Source: Flavobacterium sp. YJ01 (GTDB taxonomy: Bacteria > Bacteroidota > Bacteroidia > Flavobacteriales > Flavobacteriaceae). From it: a stretch of DNA of 64,000 bases. Position numbers and translations under genes: made by a program. The stretch lies in contig NZ_CP119757.1 in NCBI RefSeq assembly GCF_029320955.1, forward strand, positions 1,612,001 through 1,676,000. Reading direction: 5' to 3'. How positions within the stretch are numbered: position 1 is the stretch's first letter; each line of letters begins with the position of its first letter. Shown one piece after another: positions 51,511 to 60,718 of the stretch. The notes beneath the pieces are model-generated. The model did no database searches. It was not told the DNA's origin and saw only the letters and a program-made list of their open reading frames with translations.

Positions 51511-54500
51511 TTAGAAATTAACAGTTAATCCAAGTGTAGTTACCATAGGTGAAGGATAACGTCCGTTATCAATACCATTTAAAAGTTGGTTTTGATTGAT
51601 TGCACCAACCTCTGGATCATATCCTTTATACTTTGTAAAAGTCAAAACATTCTGCATATTTGAGTATACTTTGATGTTTGAGATTCCGTATTTAGAATAT
51701 AAATCTTTCGGAAGATTATATCCGATTGAAATATTTTTTAGCCTAACGAAAGATCCGTCTTCTACAAATCTGTTGCTCAAACGATAGTTAGAAGCAGATG
51801 ATGCTGATGAAGCTCCGATTCTTGGCATATAAGGATCTCCGCCAACGATTTGAACGTTACGATAATCGTTTGGCCCGTTCGGATCAATTAATTCTAATTG
51901 CGCATATCCTAAAGCCGATTTTAATAAATTGGTATTTTCTCGAGGATTTTCTAACCAGCGTCTTTGATAGTTTAAAACATCATTTCCGTAAGATCCTGTA
52001 AACATAATTGCTACGTCAAAACCTTTGAATGAGAAATTATTGGTAAAACCGAAAGTAAAATCTGGATTAGGATCTCCGATATATCCAGCATCTTTTTCGT
52101 TGATTACACCATCTTTATTTACATCTTCAAACATATAATCTCCAATCCAAACTCCGTTTTCCCCAATTACCATTCCTTCTGGCAACGCTGTTGGTTTTAC
52201 GGTTCCTGTTGCATCTTTATAATAGAAATCTGTTGCTTTTTCAAAACGTCCAATTACTTTATAACCATAAAACTGTCCTAATGTCTGACCAACTGCACTG
52301 CGCGTAACAACTGTTACATCTGAACCTTGCTGTAAAGTCTGATCGTAAACTCCTGATTCTGAATTTAATTTCAAGACTTTAAATCTATTCATAGAGATAT
52401 TGAAGTTTGTTTTCCAAAGAAAATCTTTTCTCTCCATGTTGATTGTATTAATAGAAAACTCAAAACCTTTATTTTCAAGAGAACCAATATTTGCATAAGG
52501 CGGAGCTGTAGAACCTTGTCCTGTTGTACCTACATAGGCAGGAAGTGATAATCTTAATAATAAATCGTCTGTTTTCTTGTAATACACATCTGTTGTAATT
52601 TCGACTCTATTATTGAAGAATCCAAAATCTAAACCAATATTGGTTTGGTTCGATTTTTCCCATCTCAAATCTGGATTCGCCGTATTGGTTGCAATCTGAC
52701 CGCTTCCCCAATTGGTTGCAGAAGTTCCGTAAACAGAAGTATAAGCATTGTTAGGCACGCTTGAATTTCCGGTAATTCCCCAACCTGCACGTAATTTTAG
52801 GTTATTAATAACGGTGTTGTCTTTTAAAAATCCTTCGTTTGAGATTTTCCACGCTAAAGAAGCAGATGGAAACCAATCCCATTTATTTCCGTCAGCAAAT
52901 TGAGAAGATCCATCTCTTCTGATTGTTCCCGTTAAAAAATATCTATCATTAAACGAATAAGTTAATCTTCCAAGATAAGAACTAAGCGAATTTGTTGAAC
53001 TTGCATTTGAGTTTCTAGCTGTTGTAGGATCTCCTGCATTTAAATCTGTTGCCCCATTTGTTAAATAACCTGAACGGTAGCCATAAAGATTTTCCCAATT
53101 TCTTTCCTGAAGCTCTTGAGTAAACATTGCATTCACATTATGTTTTCCAAATACTTTATTATAAGTCAGCGTATTGGTCCAAATCCAGTTTTCGCTAGTA
53201 GATTTTGTTCTTGATCCCTCTCTAACTTCATTTGATAAAGCTCCAAAAGTGTATGACGGATTAAAAGTATATCTATTTCCAAAACCTAAATCTAAAGAGT
53301 ATTGTGTTCTAAGTTTTAAGTCTTTTGTAAAACTAATTTCTGCATAAGCATTTCCTCTAAAACTATAATCTTTTCCGTAATTATCTTTCAACATCGCAAT
53401 TCCTAACGGATTGGTTTGAACAAATTCAGTTGTATCTGGTCCGTCAAAAGATCCATCTGCATTTCTTGCCGCTACGTTTGGCGTTTGCTTCAAAGCGATT
53501 AAAATTACCGAATCATCTGTAACTGTAGTAACTTGGTTTGTTTTAGATAAATTCATGTTCACTCCAACCTTAAACCATTTTTTAACCTGAGAATCAATTA
53601 CGCCTCTAAGAGTTAGACGATCAAAAGAAGATCCAATTACCGTTCCTTCTTGATCAAAATAAGACATTCCTAATGCGTAAGTAGTAGTATCAGAACCTCC
53701 AGAAGCAGATAAATTGTAATTTTGAATTAAACCTACTTGAAATAATTCGTCTTGCCAGTTTGTTCCTTCTCCTAATAATTCTGGTCTAATAAAAGTATTA
53801 TCACGTTGTACAATTCCTAAATCTGCACGAGTATTTTTTAGTGTTCCATATTCTCTAAGATTTAGGACTTGCAATTGTTTTGGCATCTGCTGCCAACCTA
53901 CATAACTATCAAAGTTTAAGGTTAAATCTCCTTTTTTTCCTGTTTTGGTTGTCACTATAATTACCCCGTTTGCAGCTCTAGAACCATAAATTGCAGTTGC
54001 CGAAGCATCTTTCAAAATATCGATGGAAGCAATATCATTTGGGTTAATTCCTGCAAGCGGATTTATATTTATAGAACCCGAATTACCATCTATAATTACA
54101 CCATCAATTACATAAATTGGTTCGTTTGAGCCAGTAATAGAACTGATACCACGAATACGCACAGAAGAACTTCCTCCAGGAGTACCGGTATTTTGCTGTA
54201 TTTGTACACCCGCCGCTCTACCTTGCAAAACCTGATCGATCGTTGTAGCAACAGATTGTGTAACAGCCGAACTTGATATAGAAGAAATAGCTCCTGTTAA
54301 ATCTGCTCTTTTCGCCGTTCCATATCCAATAACAACAACCTCTTTTAAGTCGTTTAGATTTTCTTCTAACAAAGCATCAATTTTAGTTTTATTGTTTACT
54401 GCAATTTCATACGGTTTATAACCGATGAAACTAAAAACTAAAGTGCTGTTGGCAGGAATAGAAGTAAGCGTATATGTTCCGTCAAAATTAGATACTGTAC

Positions 54501-54678
54501 TTGTTTTGGTTCCTTTAACGATAATATTTACACCAGGTATTGGTCCGCTACTATCAGATACAGTACCCGAAACAGTAATTTGCGCATTTACCGCAGCAGA
54601 AAATACCAGCATGAGAATTAAGAACCCTAAATTCTTAAAGTATTTAGATCTGCTTTTAGTAATTAAAAAGTTAGTCAT
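51511..54678 (-). CDS. SusC-family TonB-dependent transporter (xylan locus)
   Basis: The 1055-residue protein has a signal peptide (about residues 15-32, ending AAVNAQ), a carboxypeptidase-regulatory-like domain at about 35-105 (VSGTVSDSSGPIPGVNIIVK), a TonB plug at about 115-245 (VVVIGYGTAKRADLTGAISS; ATAIYGSRAANGVIIVTTKT) and a beta barrel ending in VTTLGLTVNF. There is no STN domain, so it does not signal through a FecR/sigma pair; control is by another regulator. It imports oligosaccharides with SusD. The gene heads the run susC-susD-SGBP-GH10-GH35-esterase. Its promoter lies 112-119 bases upstream of the start codon with a candidate operator on the -33 site. Confidence 0.97.
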   Translation of the reverse strand: MTNFLITKSRSKYFKNLGFLILMLVFSAAVNAQITVSGTVSDSSGPIPGVNIIVKGTKTSTVSNFDGTYTLTSIPANSTLVFSFIGYKPYEIAVNNKTKIDALLEENLNDLKEVVVIGYGTAKRADLTGAISSISSSAVTQSVATTIDQVLQGRAAGVQIQQNTGTPGGSSSVRIRGISSITGSNEPIYVIDGVIIDGNSGSININPLAGINPNDIASIDILKDASATAIYGSRAANGVIIVTTKTGKKGDLTLNFDSYVGWQQMPKQLQVLNLREYGTLKNTRADLGIVQRDNTFIRPELLGEGTNWQDELFQVGLIQNYNLSASGGSDTTTYALGMSYFDQEGTVIGSSFDRLTLRGVIDSQVKKWFKVGVNMNLSKTNQVTTVTDDSVILIALKQTPNVAARNADGSFDGPDTTEFVQTNPLGIAMLKDNYGKDYSFRGNAYAEISFTKDLKLRTQYSLDLGFGNRYTFNPSYTFGALSNEVREGSRTKSTSENWIWTNTLTYNKVFGKHNVNAMFTQELQERNWENLYGYRSGYLTNGATDLNAGDPTTARNSNASSTNSLSSYLGRLTYSFNDRYFLTGTIRRDGSSQFADGNKWDWFPSASLAWKISNEGFLKDNTVINNLKLRAGWGITGNSSVPNNAYTSVYGTSATNWGSGQIATNTANPDLRWEKSNQTNIGLDFGFFNNRVEITTDVYYKKTDDLLLRLSLPAYVGTTGQGSTAPPYANIGSLENKGFEFSINTINMERKDFLWKTNFNISMNRFKVLKLNSESGVYDQTLQQGSDVTVVTRSAVGQTLGQFYGYKVIGRFEKATDFYYKDATGTVKPTALPEGMVIGENGVWIGDYMFEDVNKDGVINEKDAGYIGDPNPDFTFGFTNNFSFKGFDVAIMFTGSYGNDVLNYQRRWLENPRENTNLLKSALGYAQLELIDPNGPNDYRNVQIVGGDPYMPRIGASSASSASNYRLSNRFVEDGSFVRLKNISIGYNLPKDLYSKYGISNIKVYSNMQNVLTFTKYKGYDPEVGAINQNQLLNGIDNGRYPSPMVTTLGLTVNF

Positions 54679-54789
54679 AAATAATTGGTTTAATTAGTTA
54701 ATAGTATGGTTTAGTTAGTTTCTTGTTTATAGAGTTATGTCATTTTTATTTACTGCAAATTCAAACGACTTATACCCTTATTGTCAAAA

Positions 54790-54827
54790 CAAATATATGT
54801 AAAAAACAACAACACACAATCGGTTGC
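54790..54827 (-). promoter_or_regulatory. Probable susC promoter with operator-like motif, site 1
   Basis: On the minus strand TATATTTG (54797-54790) is a perfect -7 element. Nineteen bases upstream, TTG is part of the motif GCAACCGATTGT (54827-54816), so the near-palindrome ACAATCGGTTGC overlaps the -33 element. A repressor bound here would block the promoter. Confidence 0.65.
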
Positions 54828-55165
54828 GTTAATTTTTTTTATCAATTTCAAAAAAACATCGTTCAAAAAAAACATTTTAAACATTTAAAATCAAAAAACA
54901 TTAAACAATCATCAAAAACAAGATTCCGAAGAGCGAAAACGTTAGAGATAATAAATAGATTACTTCAAATTCTTAAAAAAAACATAAAAAGTTAAAATTT
55001 ATAATTTTTTAGAAATTCACTAAAACGTTATCGTAAAATGATAATATCAACAATAAATGCAAATTTATCATCATCCCTTGTAAAATAAGGCAGTAAGACG
55101 CTTATCTTCTAAAAATCAAGCAACTAAACTCTAAACAATATATTTCTTACAAAGTCATTAAAGAA

Positions 55166-55177
55166 ACAATCGGTTGC
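55166..55177. promoter_or_regulatory. Operator-like motif ACAATCGGTTGC, site 2
   Basis: The same 12-base sequence as at 54816-54827, in the same orientation, 5 bases after the transaldolase terminator. It is about 490 bases before the susC start and could be an auxiliary operator. Confidence 0.5.
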
Positions 55178-55182
55178 TTATA

Positions 55183-55221
55183 TTTCAAAAAAAATCCCCT
55201 CAAAATTGCTTGAGGGGATTT
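55183..55221 (-). terminator. Intrinsic terminator after the transaldolase gene
   Basis: On the minus strand a perfect 12-base stem, AAATCCCCTCAA with TTGAGGGGATTT, and a 6-base loop are followed by a run of eight T. It lies 32 bases after the stop codon. Confidence 0.95.
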
Positions 55222-55252
55222 AAAAATTATTCTTAAAAAAAGAATTCTAAAA

Positions 55253-55909
55253 CTATAAATTCATCTTTTTAGCATCTTCAACAAATTGTTTTAGTCCAAT
55301 ATCAGTTAAAGGATGTTTTAGCAGACCTTTTATTGCAGAAAGCGGTCCTGTCATAACATCTGATCCAACTTTGGCACAATTTACAATATGCATGGTATGC
55401 CTTACTGAAGCAGAAAGTATTTGCGTTTGGTAATTGTAGTTATCGTAGATTTCTCTGATTTCAGCAATTAAATGCATTCCATCAGTAGAAACATCATCTA
55501 AACGTCCTAAAAATGGAGAAACATAAGTCGCGCCAGCTTTAGCCGCTAATAAAGCTTGTCCCGCAGAAAAAACTAATGTAACATTTGTGCGAATTCCTTT
55601 TGAAGAAAAGTATTTACAGGCTTTTACACCGTCACCAATCATTGGTAATTTAACCACGATTTGAGGATGCAAAGTGGCTAATTCTTCTCCTTCTTTAATC
55701 ATTCCCTCAAAATCAGTCGAGATTACTTCGGCAGAAACATCTCCATCAACAATATTGCAAATATTTAAATAATGTTTCAGGATATTTTCTTTTCCTGTAA
55801 TACCTTCTTTTGCCATTAAAGACGGATTCGTGGTTACACCATCTAAAACGCCTAAAGCCTGCGCTTCTTCAATATCATGAAGATTAGCAGTGTCAATAAA
55901 AAATTTCAT
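55253..55909 (-). CDS. Transaldolase, short form (MipB/TalC or fructose-6-phosphate aldolase-like)
   Basis: The 218-residue protein is a short TIM barrel of the MipB/TalC type. The start [20 protein letters not shown] and the segment [13 protein letters not shown] are the first two strands; [16 protein letters not shown] holds the Schiff-base Lys at about residue 85; [20 protein letters not shown] and [11 protein letters not shown] follow. It interconverts sugar phosphates in the pentose phosphate pathway, so it carries xylulose-5-phosphate carbon towards glycolysis, in keeping with xylA and xylB nearby. Whether it is transaldolase or fructose-6-phosphate aldolase cannot be told for certain. 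It has its own terminator. Confidence 0.93.
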   Translation of the reverse strand: MKFFIDTANLHDIEEAQALGVLDGVTTNPSLMAKEGITGKENILKHYLNICNIVDGDVSAEVISTDFEGMIKEGEELATLHPQIVVKLPMIGDGVKACKYFSSKGIRTNVTLVFSAGQALLAAKAGATYVSPFLGRLDDVSTDGMHLIAEIREIYDNYNYQTQILSASVRHTMHIVNCAKVGSDVMTGPLSAIKGLLKHPLTDIGLKQFVEDAKKMNL

Positions 55910-55949
55910 AAGTTTTTTGGTTTAAGTTAAAAGTGGTTTTGCGAAAAAA

Positions 55950-55982
55950 AACTTTGTCAAAGTTTTAAACTTTGACAAAGTT
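55950..55982 (-). terminator. Terminator-like hairpin, family E, copy 2
   Basis: On the minus strand AACTTTGTCAAAGTT pairs with AACTTTGACAAAGTT around a 3-base loop, followed by eight T. It lies 40 bases before the transaldolase start, so it may act as an attenuator or stop read-through from xylA. Confidence 0.8.
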
Positions 55983-56257
55983 CTCTGCATCTTGTAGTGA
56001 GTGAAAAATGTGCATTTCGATTGATTCTGCTCTTCAAAAAACCTTCAATAAAAAATACTCACTTATTATTTTATCAAACTGACTTTTTATTCGTTTCGAT
56101 TTTCAAAAAATAGTAACTAAACCTTCAATCTATTTTTCGTAAATCTCAATGTAAAAAAGCCATAATCTTAATACACATTTTCGAAGTTTTTATTTAAAAA
56201 CGTTTTATAACTATCATATCATAATTTATTTTCAGATAGTTTCTCACTAAAAAAAAT

Positions 56258-56395
56258 TTAAACACATAGAAACATAGATTCACTTCATCTATAAAAGGCG
56301 TTTCACTAGTTTAAATACACATAGCTATGTGTGAAAATCTAGATTTTCTTTCATCTCTTTTCAACAAATCAAAATCTATGTTTCTATGTGTTTAA
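56258..56395. repeat. Inverted-repeat element, family A, copy 2
   Basis: The ends TTAAACACATAGAAACATAG and CTATGTTTCTATGTGTTTAA are complementary. The inside has AGGCGTTTCACTA and a CACATAG/CTATGTG palindrome, both shared with copy 1 at 30493-30640. It starts 14 bases after the xylA stop. Non-coding. Confidence 0.85.
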
Positions 56396-56409
56396 TTAAT
56401 CTAAATCAA

Positions 56410-57735
56410 TTAAATGTATTGATTGATGATATTTTCAAACAATTCTTGTTTACCGCTTTGAAGATTTAATTCTCCATTTTCGTGAGCGATAGTATAAAGA
56501 TCTTTAAGATTTAATTTTCCATCAGCAAAATCTTTTCCTTTTCCAGAATCGAATGAACTGTATCTTTCTGTTCTTAATTTTTCGTAAGGAGAAGAAGTTA
56601 TGATTTTATCGGCAGTCAATAAAGCTCTTGCAAAAGTATCAGCTCCACCAATGTGCGCTAAGAAAACATCTTCTAAATCTGTAGAGTTTCTTCTGATTTT
56701 AGCATCAAAGTTAACTCCTCCGCCTTGCAATCCTCCAGCTTTTAAGAAAACTAACATTGCTTCAGTAGTTTCTTGGATGTTATTTGGAAATTGATCTGTA
56801 TCCCATCCGTTTTGGTAATCACCTCTGTTAGCATCGATACTTCCTAACATTCCAGCTTTTGCAGCCACTTCTAATTCGTGTTGAAAAGTATGTTGTGCCA
56901 ATGTCGCGTGGTTAACTTCGATATTGATTTTAAAATCTTTGTCTAAACCATAGTTTTTTAAGAATCCAATTGCAGTTGCAGAGTCAAAATCGTATTGGTG
57001 TTTTGATGGCTCCATTGGTTTTGGCTCGATAAAGAAAGTTCCTTTAAAACCTTGAGATCTTGCATAGTCTCTAGACATTGCTAAAAATTGTGCCATGTGG
57101 TCTAATTCTCTTCCCATATCTGTATTTAGTAAAGACATATAACCTTCTCTACCTCCCCAGAATACGTAATTTTCTCCACCTAAAGCAATTGTTGCATCAA
57201 GCGCTAATTTTACTTGTCCTCCAGCTCTTGCCACAACATTAAAATCAGGATTTGTAGCTGCTCCGTTCATGAATCTTGGATTTGAGAAACAGTTTGAAGT
57301 TCCCCAAAGCAATTTAATTCCAGATTCTGCTTTTTTCTGTTTTAAATAATCTGTAATAAAAGCCAAACGTTTTTCTGATTCTGCGAAAGTTGCTCCTTCA
57401 GCAATCAAATCGTAATCGTGAAAACAGAAATAATCGAATCCCATTTTGCTGATGAATTCAAAAGCAGCATCTGCTTTATCTTTTGCAGCTTGATAAGGAT
57501 CTGATGAAGCGTCCCAAGCAAATTGTTGCGTTCCTGGCCCGAATGGATCGCTACCTTGTCCACAGAAAGTATGCCAGTAAGCAATTGCAAATTTAAAGTG
57601 CTCACGCATTGTTTTTCCAGCCACAACTTGGTCTGGATTGTAATATTTAAATGCCAAAGGATTGTCAGACTCTTTTCCTTCAAATTTAATTTGGCCAATA
57701 CCTTTGTAGTATTCTTTATCTCCTAAAACTATCAT
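56410..57735 (-). CDS. xylA: Xylose isomerase
   Basis: The 441-residue enzyme (class II length) converts D-xylose to D-xylulose. The start [20 protein letters not shown] is typical; the catalytic His106 and Asp109 are in [23 protein letters not shown] and [17 protein letters not shown] give the metal-binding residues; [21 protein letters not shown] segment ([19 protein letters not shown]) holds metal ligands; and [20 protein letters not shown] is also conserved. It lies 9 bases after xylB in the gntR-xylB-xylA operon. It is cytoplasmic and needs Mg or Mn. Confidence 0.97.
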   Translation of the reverse strand: MIVLGDKEYYKGIGQIKFEGKESDNPLAFKYYNPDQVVAGKTMREHFKFAIAYWHTFCGQGSDPFGPGTQQFAWDASSDPYQAAKDKADAAFEFISKMGFDYFCFHDYDLIAEGATFAESEKRLAFITDYLKQKKAESGIKLLWGTSNCFSNPRFMNGAATNPDFNVVARAGGQVKLALDATIALGGENYVFWGGREGYMSLLNTDMGRELDHMAQFLAMSRDYARSQGFKGTFFIEPKPMEPSKHQYDFDSATAIGFLKNYGLDKDFKINIEVNHATLAQHTFQHELEVAAKAGMLGSIDANRGDYQNGWDTDQFPNNIQETTEAMLVFLKAGGLQGGGVNFDAKIRRNSTDLEDVFLAHIGGADTFARALLTADKIITSSPYEKLRTERYSSFDSGKGKDFADGKLNLKDLYTIAHENGELNLQSGKQELFENIINQYI

Positions 57736-57744
57736 TTGATTTTT

Positions 57745-59226
57745 TTATTTATTTGTTAATATTAATTCTAATTCTTTTTTCCATTTTTGATATGCCGCTT
57801 CGTATTCCTCTTTGTTTTTCAGAGGCAAAAAGGTCATTACATGATCGTTTGTTGTAATTCCTGATCCAAATTTTTCAAAGTCACCATCTGTCAAGCCTAC
57901 TGCTCTGGCCGCTCCTACTGCTCCAGTTGTATTGTAAATTTCTATTTCATGCCCAATTAATGTTGCAACTGTATTAGAGAAAATTTCCGAACGGAATAAA
58001 TTATCATTTCCAGCTCTAATGACATTAATCGTCGCATTATCATCTTTCAGGCATTCCATTCCGTAAACAAAAGAAAATGCAATTGCTTCCAAAGATGCTC
58101 TAAATAAATGCGCGTTGGTATGAATATTAAAATTCAGGTTTAAAATATGAGATCCAATATTTTTATTATTGAACATTCTTTCGGCTCCATTTCCAAACGG
58201 AATGACAACCAATCCTTGCGAACCTACATTTATCTGAGATGCTTTTTCATTCATTTCTTCATACGACTCATTTCCGATATTGTTTCGCATCCATCGGTAT
58301 TGGATTCCTGCTCCATTTATATTCAGTAATTTTCCAACTCTCGGATTTGATTCCGTGTAATTCACATGAACAAAGTTGTTTACACGAGTACTTTTTCCTG
58401 AATTTGTTTCTGTAACAGCATAGAAAACGCCTGATGTACCACCTGTTGCCGCAACTTCTCCTGGACGAAGCACATTTAATGACAACGCATTATTTGGTTG
58501 ATCTCCTGCTCTGTACACGATCGGAATTCCAGCCGGAAGACCAGATTCTGCCGAAGCTTTTTCTGTAACAACTCCTTGATTCGTAAAATTTTCTACAATT
58601 TTCGGCGTCAATGAAGTATCAATTCCGTAATATTCTAAAAGCCAATCGGCTACTTTATTTTCTTTATAATCCCAAAGCATTCCTTCAGACAAACCGTTTT
58701 TAGTTGTCGTTACTTCGCCTGTCAACTTCAATGCGATGTAATCTCCCGGAAGCATATATTTAGCAATTTTATTGTAAACTTCAGGTTCGTTTTCTTTCAC
58801 CCATTTTAGCTTTGAAGCTGTAAAATTTCCTGGCGAATTCAATAAATGCGACATGCATTTTTCTTCTCCAATTTCGGCGAAAGCCTTATTTCCAATTTCA
58901 ACCGCACGGCTATCGCACCAAATAATAGAGTTACGAAGTGCATTTCCGTCTTTATCCACAATTACTAATCCATGCATTTGGTACGAAATGCCAATTCCCT
59001 GAATTTTAGAAGCGTCGATATTCGCTTCTTTAATTGCTCTTTTCGTTGCCGTACAAATGTGCTGCCACCAAATTTCAGGATCTTGCTCTGCCCAATCTGG
59101 GTGAATTGAAAGGATTTCCATTTCGTTCTGCGGTTCATTCAAAACGATCACTTTTTTACCCGTTTCAGCTTCTACCAAGGCTGCCTTGACAGAAGAACTT
59201 CCAATATCATATCCGATATAATACAT
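57745..59226 (-). CDS. xylB: Xylulokinase
   Basis: The 493-residue FGGY-family kinase phosphorylates D-xylulose. The N-terminal phosphate loop is YIGYDIGSSSVKAALVEAE; GIGISYQMHGLVIVD and NSIIWCDSRAVEIG follow, with the catalytic Asp in YRAGDQPNNALSLNV and the adenosine motif VIRAGNDNLFRSEIFSNTVA. Length is normal. It lies 1 base after gntR and 9 before xylA, so the three are one operon. It feeds xylulose-5-phosphate to the pentose phosphate pathway. Confidence 0.95.
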   Translation of the reverse strand: MYYIGYDIGSSSVKAALVEAETGKKVIVLNEPQNEMEILSIHPDWAEQDPEIWWQHICTATKRAIKEANIDASKIQGIGISYQMHGLVIVDKDGNALRNSIIWCDSRAVEIGNKAFAEIGEEKCMSHLLNSPGNFTASKLKWVKENEPEVYNKIAKYMLPGDYIALKLTGEVTTTKNGLSEGMLWDYKENKVADWLLEYYGIDTSLTPKIVENFTNQGVVTEKASAESGLPAGIPIVYRAGDQPNNALSLNVLRPGEVAATGGTSGVFYAVTETNSGKSTRVNNFVHVNYTESNPRVGKLLNINGAGIQYRWMRNNIGNESYEEMNEKASQINVGSQGLVVIPFGNGAERMFNNKNIGSHILNLNFNIHTNAHLFRASLEAIAFSFVYGMECLKDDNATINVIRAGNDNLFRSEIFSNTVATLIGHEIEIYNTTGAVGAARAVGLTDGDFEKFGSGITTNDHVMTFLPLKNKEEYEAAYQKWKKELELILTNK

Positions 59227-59227
59227 A

Positions 59228-60235
59228 CTATAATGATTCTCTTATTATTAATTTTGTCGGCACATAACACTTCGTTTCTTCATCGTGCGTAATAAATGCC
59301 GCTGCTTTGGTTCCTATTTCTTTAAAATCAGTTGATACGACTGAAATTCCTTTATATATAAATTTCTTCATCGGAGTTTCGTTGTATGATAAAAATCCAA
59401 CGTCTTTTCCAGGTTCGAAATCTTTTTCTTTGCACTGTTCTAAAAAGTGCCCTAAAATCCTGTCGCTTACACTGATATAAGCAATTCCTTTTTCGATATT
59501 GAACTTTTTTGGATCGGTAATAACCTCATATTCAAAACCAAAATCGGCACAAAATTTCTTAAAAAACTCCACTGTTTCCCATGGATGATTCGTGAAATCT
59601 GGATAAATAAAATGTATCTTTTTATATTTTTTAAACAAATCCACCGCCTCTGTCAAAGACTCATAAAACGCTTTTCCGAAATCCTGAAAAACATAATTAT
59701 TTGTCTTTTTAGCCTGAATATTCCAATCAATCAAAAGCAGTTTATCATTCGAAATTGCCGACAAAGTCGGAGCAATAGCTGCATGATCAAAATTCATAAT
59801 CACATATTTAGAATACTTCCCGATTCCGTTGTTAATGATTGTTTTAAAAACATCAATATTATAATGATGAAACTGCACATCAATAATCACATTATCAGGC
59901 AGATTATTCACAACCGAATGATACAAAACCTCTTTATAAGCCTTAAACGTATCTAAAACTAAAAGCACTTTTCTGGTTTCTCCCGCCACATAATAACCTT
60001 TGTTCGGTACAGAATCGATTACTTTTTGATCCTTTAAAATCGAATACGCCTTAAAAACCGTGTCTCTCGAAAGTTGATACGTTTTGCAGATGACATTCAC
60101 AGACGGCAATAAATCTCCTTTTTGTAAAATATTCTCCGCAATCGAATTTGTGATTCCGTCCACCAACTGCTGGTACTTCGGAATATCACTTTCGTGATTC
60201 ATTATAAACTCAAATTTTTCTTCTTCTTTCAGCAT
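59228..60235 (-). CDS. GntR-family regulator with periplasmic-binding-like effector domain
   Basis: The 335-residue protein has a GntR winged helix at about residues 15-85 (YQQLVDGITNSIAENILQKG, then LLPSVNVICKTYQLSRDTVF and KGYYVAGET) and a LacI/periplasmic-binding-like sugar domain from about 90 to 335 (AYKEVLYHSVVNNLPDNVII, KYVIMNFDHAA, VSTDFKEIGTKAAAFI). It heads the operon with xylB and xylA, so it probably senses xylose or a xylose derivative. The start may be Met12 (60202), which fits the usual GntR N-terminus. Two tandem 10-base repeats lie just upstream of the annotated start and may be its operator. Confidence 0.92.
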   Translation of the reverse strand: MLKEEEKFEFIMNHESDIPKYQQLVDGITNSIAENILQKGDLLPSVNVICKTYQLSRDTVFKAYSILKDQKVIDSVPNKGYYVAGETRKVLLVLDTFKAYKEVLYHSVVNNLPDNVIIDVQFHHYNIDVFKTIINNGIGKYSKYVIMNFDHAAIAPTLSAISNDKLLLIDWNIQAKKTNNYVFQDFGKAFYESLTEAVDLFKKYKKIHFIYPDFTNHPWETVEFFKKFCADFGFEYEVITDPKKFNIEKGIAYISVSDRILGHFLEQCKEKDFEPGKDVGFLSYNETPMKKFIYKGISVVSTDFKEIGTKAAAFITHDEETKCYVPTKLIIRESL

Positions 60236-60236
60236 A

Positions 60237-60267
60237 CCGTTCTGTTCCGTTCTGTTATGCTAAAGTA
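60237..60267 (-). promoter_or_regulatory. gntR upstream region: tandem direct repeat and -7-like element
   Basis: The sequence CCGTTCTGTT is repeated in tandem at 60237-60246 and 60247-60256, directly before the gntR start; the period of 10 bases is one helical turn. On the minus strand TACTTTAG (60267-60260) matches the -7 consensus except at one position. A GntR-type autoregulatory site is plausible. Confidence 0.5.
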
Positions 60268-60342
60268 GATAAAAAACTTTTATAAAAAATTGTTTTTTAC
60301 ATTAATTATGTTAAGTTTTTAAAATTCTATATTTCAATAATT

Positions 60343-60445
60343 TGGGCGTATGCCTGTCCCGATAGCTATCGGGAGGCTATCCGTTGCAAGTCCTCGCTCT
60401 TCCTTCGTCAGGCTGTGGGCTTTCCACTTCTATCCCTCACGCGGA
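60343..60445. repeat. GC-rich intergenic block with internal palindrome
   Basis: This roughly 100-base stretch is far richer in G and C than its surroundings. It starts GGGCGTATGCCTGTCCCGAT and ends CTATCCCTCACGCG, and includes the palindrome CCCGATAGCTATCGGG (60358-60373). From memory, similar blocks recur in Flavobacterium genomes, beginning GGGCGT and ending ATCCCTAACGC. No RNA or protein gene is recognised. Confidence 0.55.
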
Positions 60446-60550
60446 CAGTTTCATAAGACACAGTTTTATCATTTCGAAGAACGAGAAATCTTCGCAAGTA
60501 GCTCTACAAAATGACTTAACCGCAAAGTGTGCAAAGCAATGACCGCAATA

Positions 60551-60656
60551 TTTGTCATTTCGACGTAAGGAGAAATCACACTCGAGATTCGACAAAGATT
60601 GGCGATATACTGTGTGGAGTTTCTAGTGTGATTTCTCCTTACGTCGAAATGACAAA
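60551..60656. repeat. Inverted-repeat element, family B, copy 2
   Basis: Perfect 31-base arms at 60551-60581 and 60626-60656, starting TTTGTCATTTCGACGTAAGG. It shares CATTTCG, GAGAAATCACAC and TCTAGTGTGATTTCT with copy 1 at 42217-42318, while the middle of each arm differs. A half copy at 60466-60515 lies just to the left. Confidence 0.9.
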
Positions 60657-60673
60657 CCTGATGAACTACATTG

Positions 60674-60687
60674 ACACAACCGATTGT
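60674..60687. promoter_or_regulatory. Operator-like motif, site 3
   Basis: ACACAACCGATTGT, the complement of ACAATCGGTTGTGT, lies 32 bases after the GH43 stop codon and about 440 bases before the gntR start. No clear -7 element was found next to it. Confidence 0.45.
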
Positions 60688-60718
60688 AATTTTTGCTAAA
60701 TTTTTTTTACATAAAAAA

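Larger units (their letters stand above)
54679..55252. other. Intergenic region, 574 bp, upstream of the xylan susC
   Basis: The gap contains the transaldolase terminator, two copies of the ACAATCGGTTG motif (54816-54827 and 55166-55177) and a probable susC promoter, listed separately. No gene was seen. The mRNA leader from the promoter near 54790 would be about 105 bases. Confidence 0.6.
55910..56409. other. Intergenic region, 500 bp, between xylA and transaldolase genes
   Basis: The gap holds a terminator-like family E hairpin (55950-55982) and a family A element (56258-56395). The 270 bases between them are AT-rich without a recognised feature. No gene was seen. Confidence 0.55.
60236..60718. 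other. Intergenic region, 483 bp, between gntR and GH43 genes
   Basis: No gene was seen. The region holds the gntR promoter area, a GC-rich block (60343-60445), a partial family B repeat (60466-60515), a full family B element (60551-60656) and operator-like site 3 (60674-60687), each listed or discussed separately. Confidence 0.6.
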
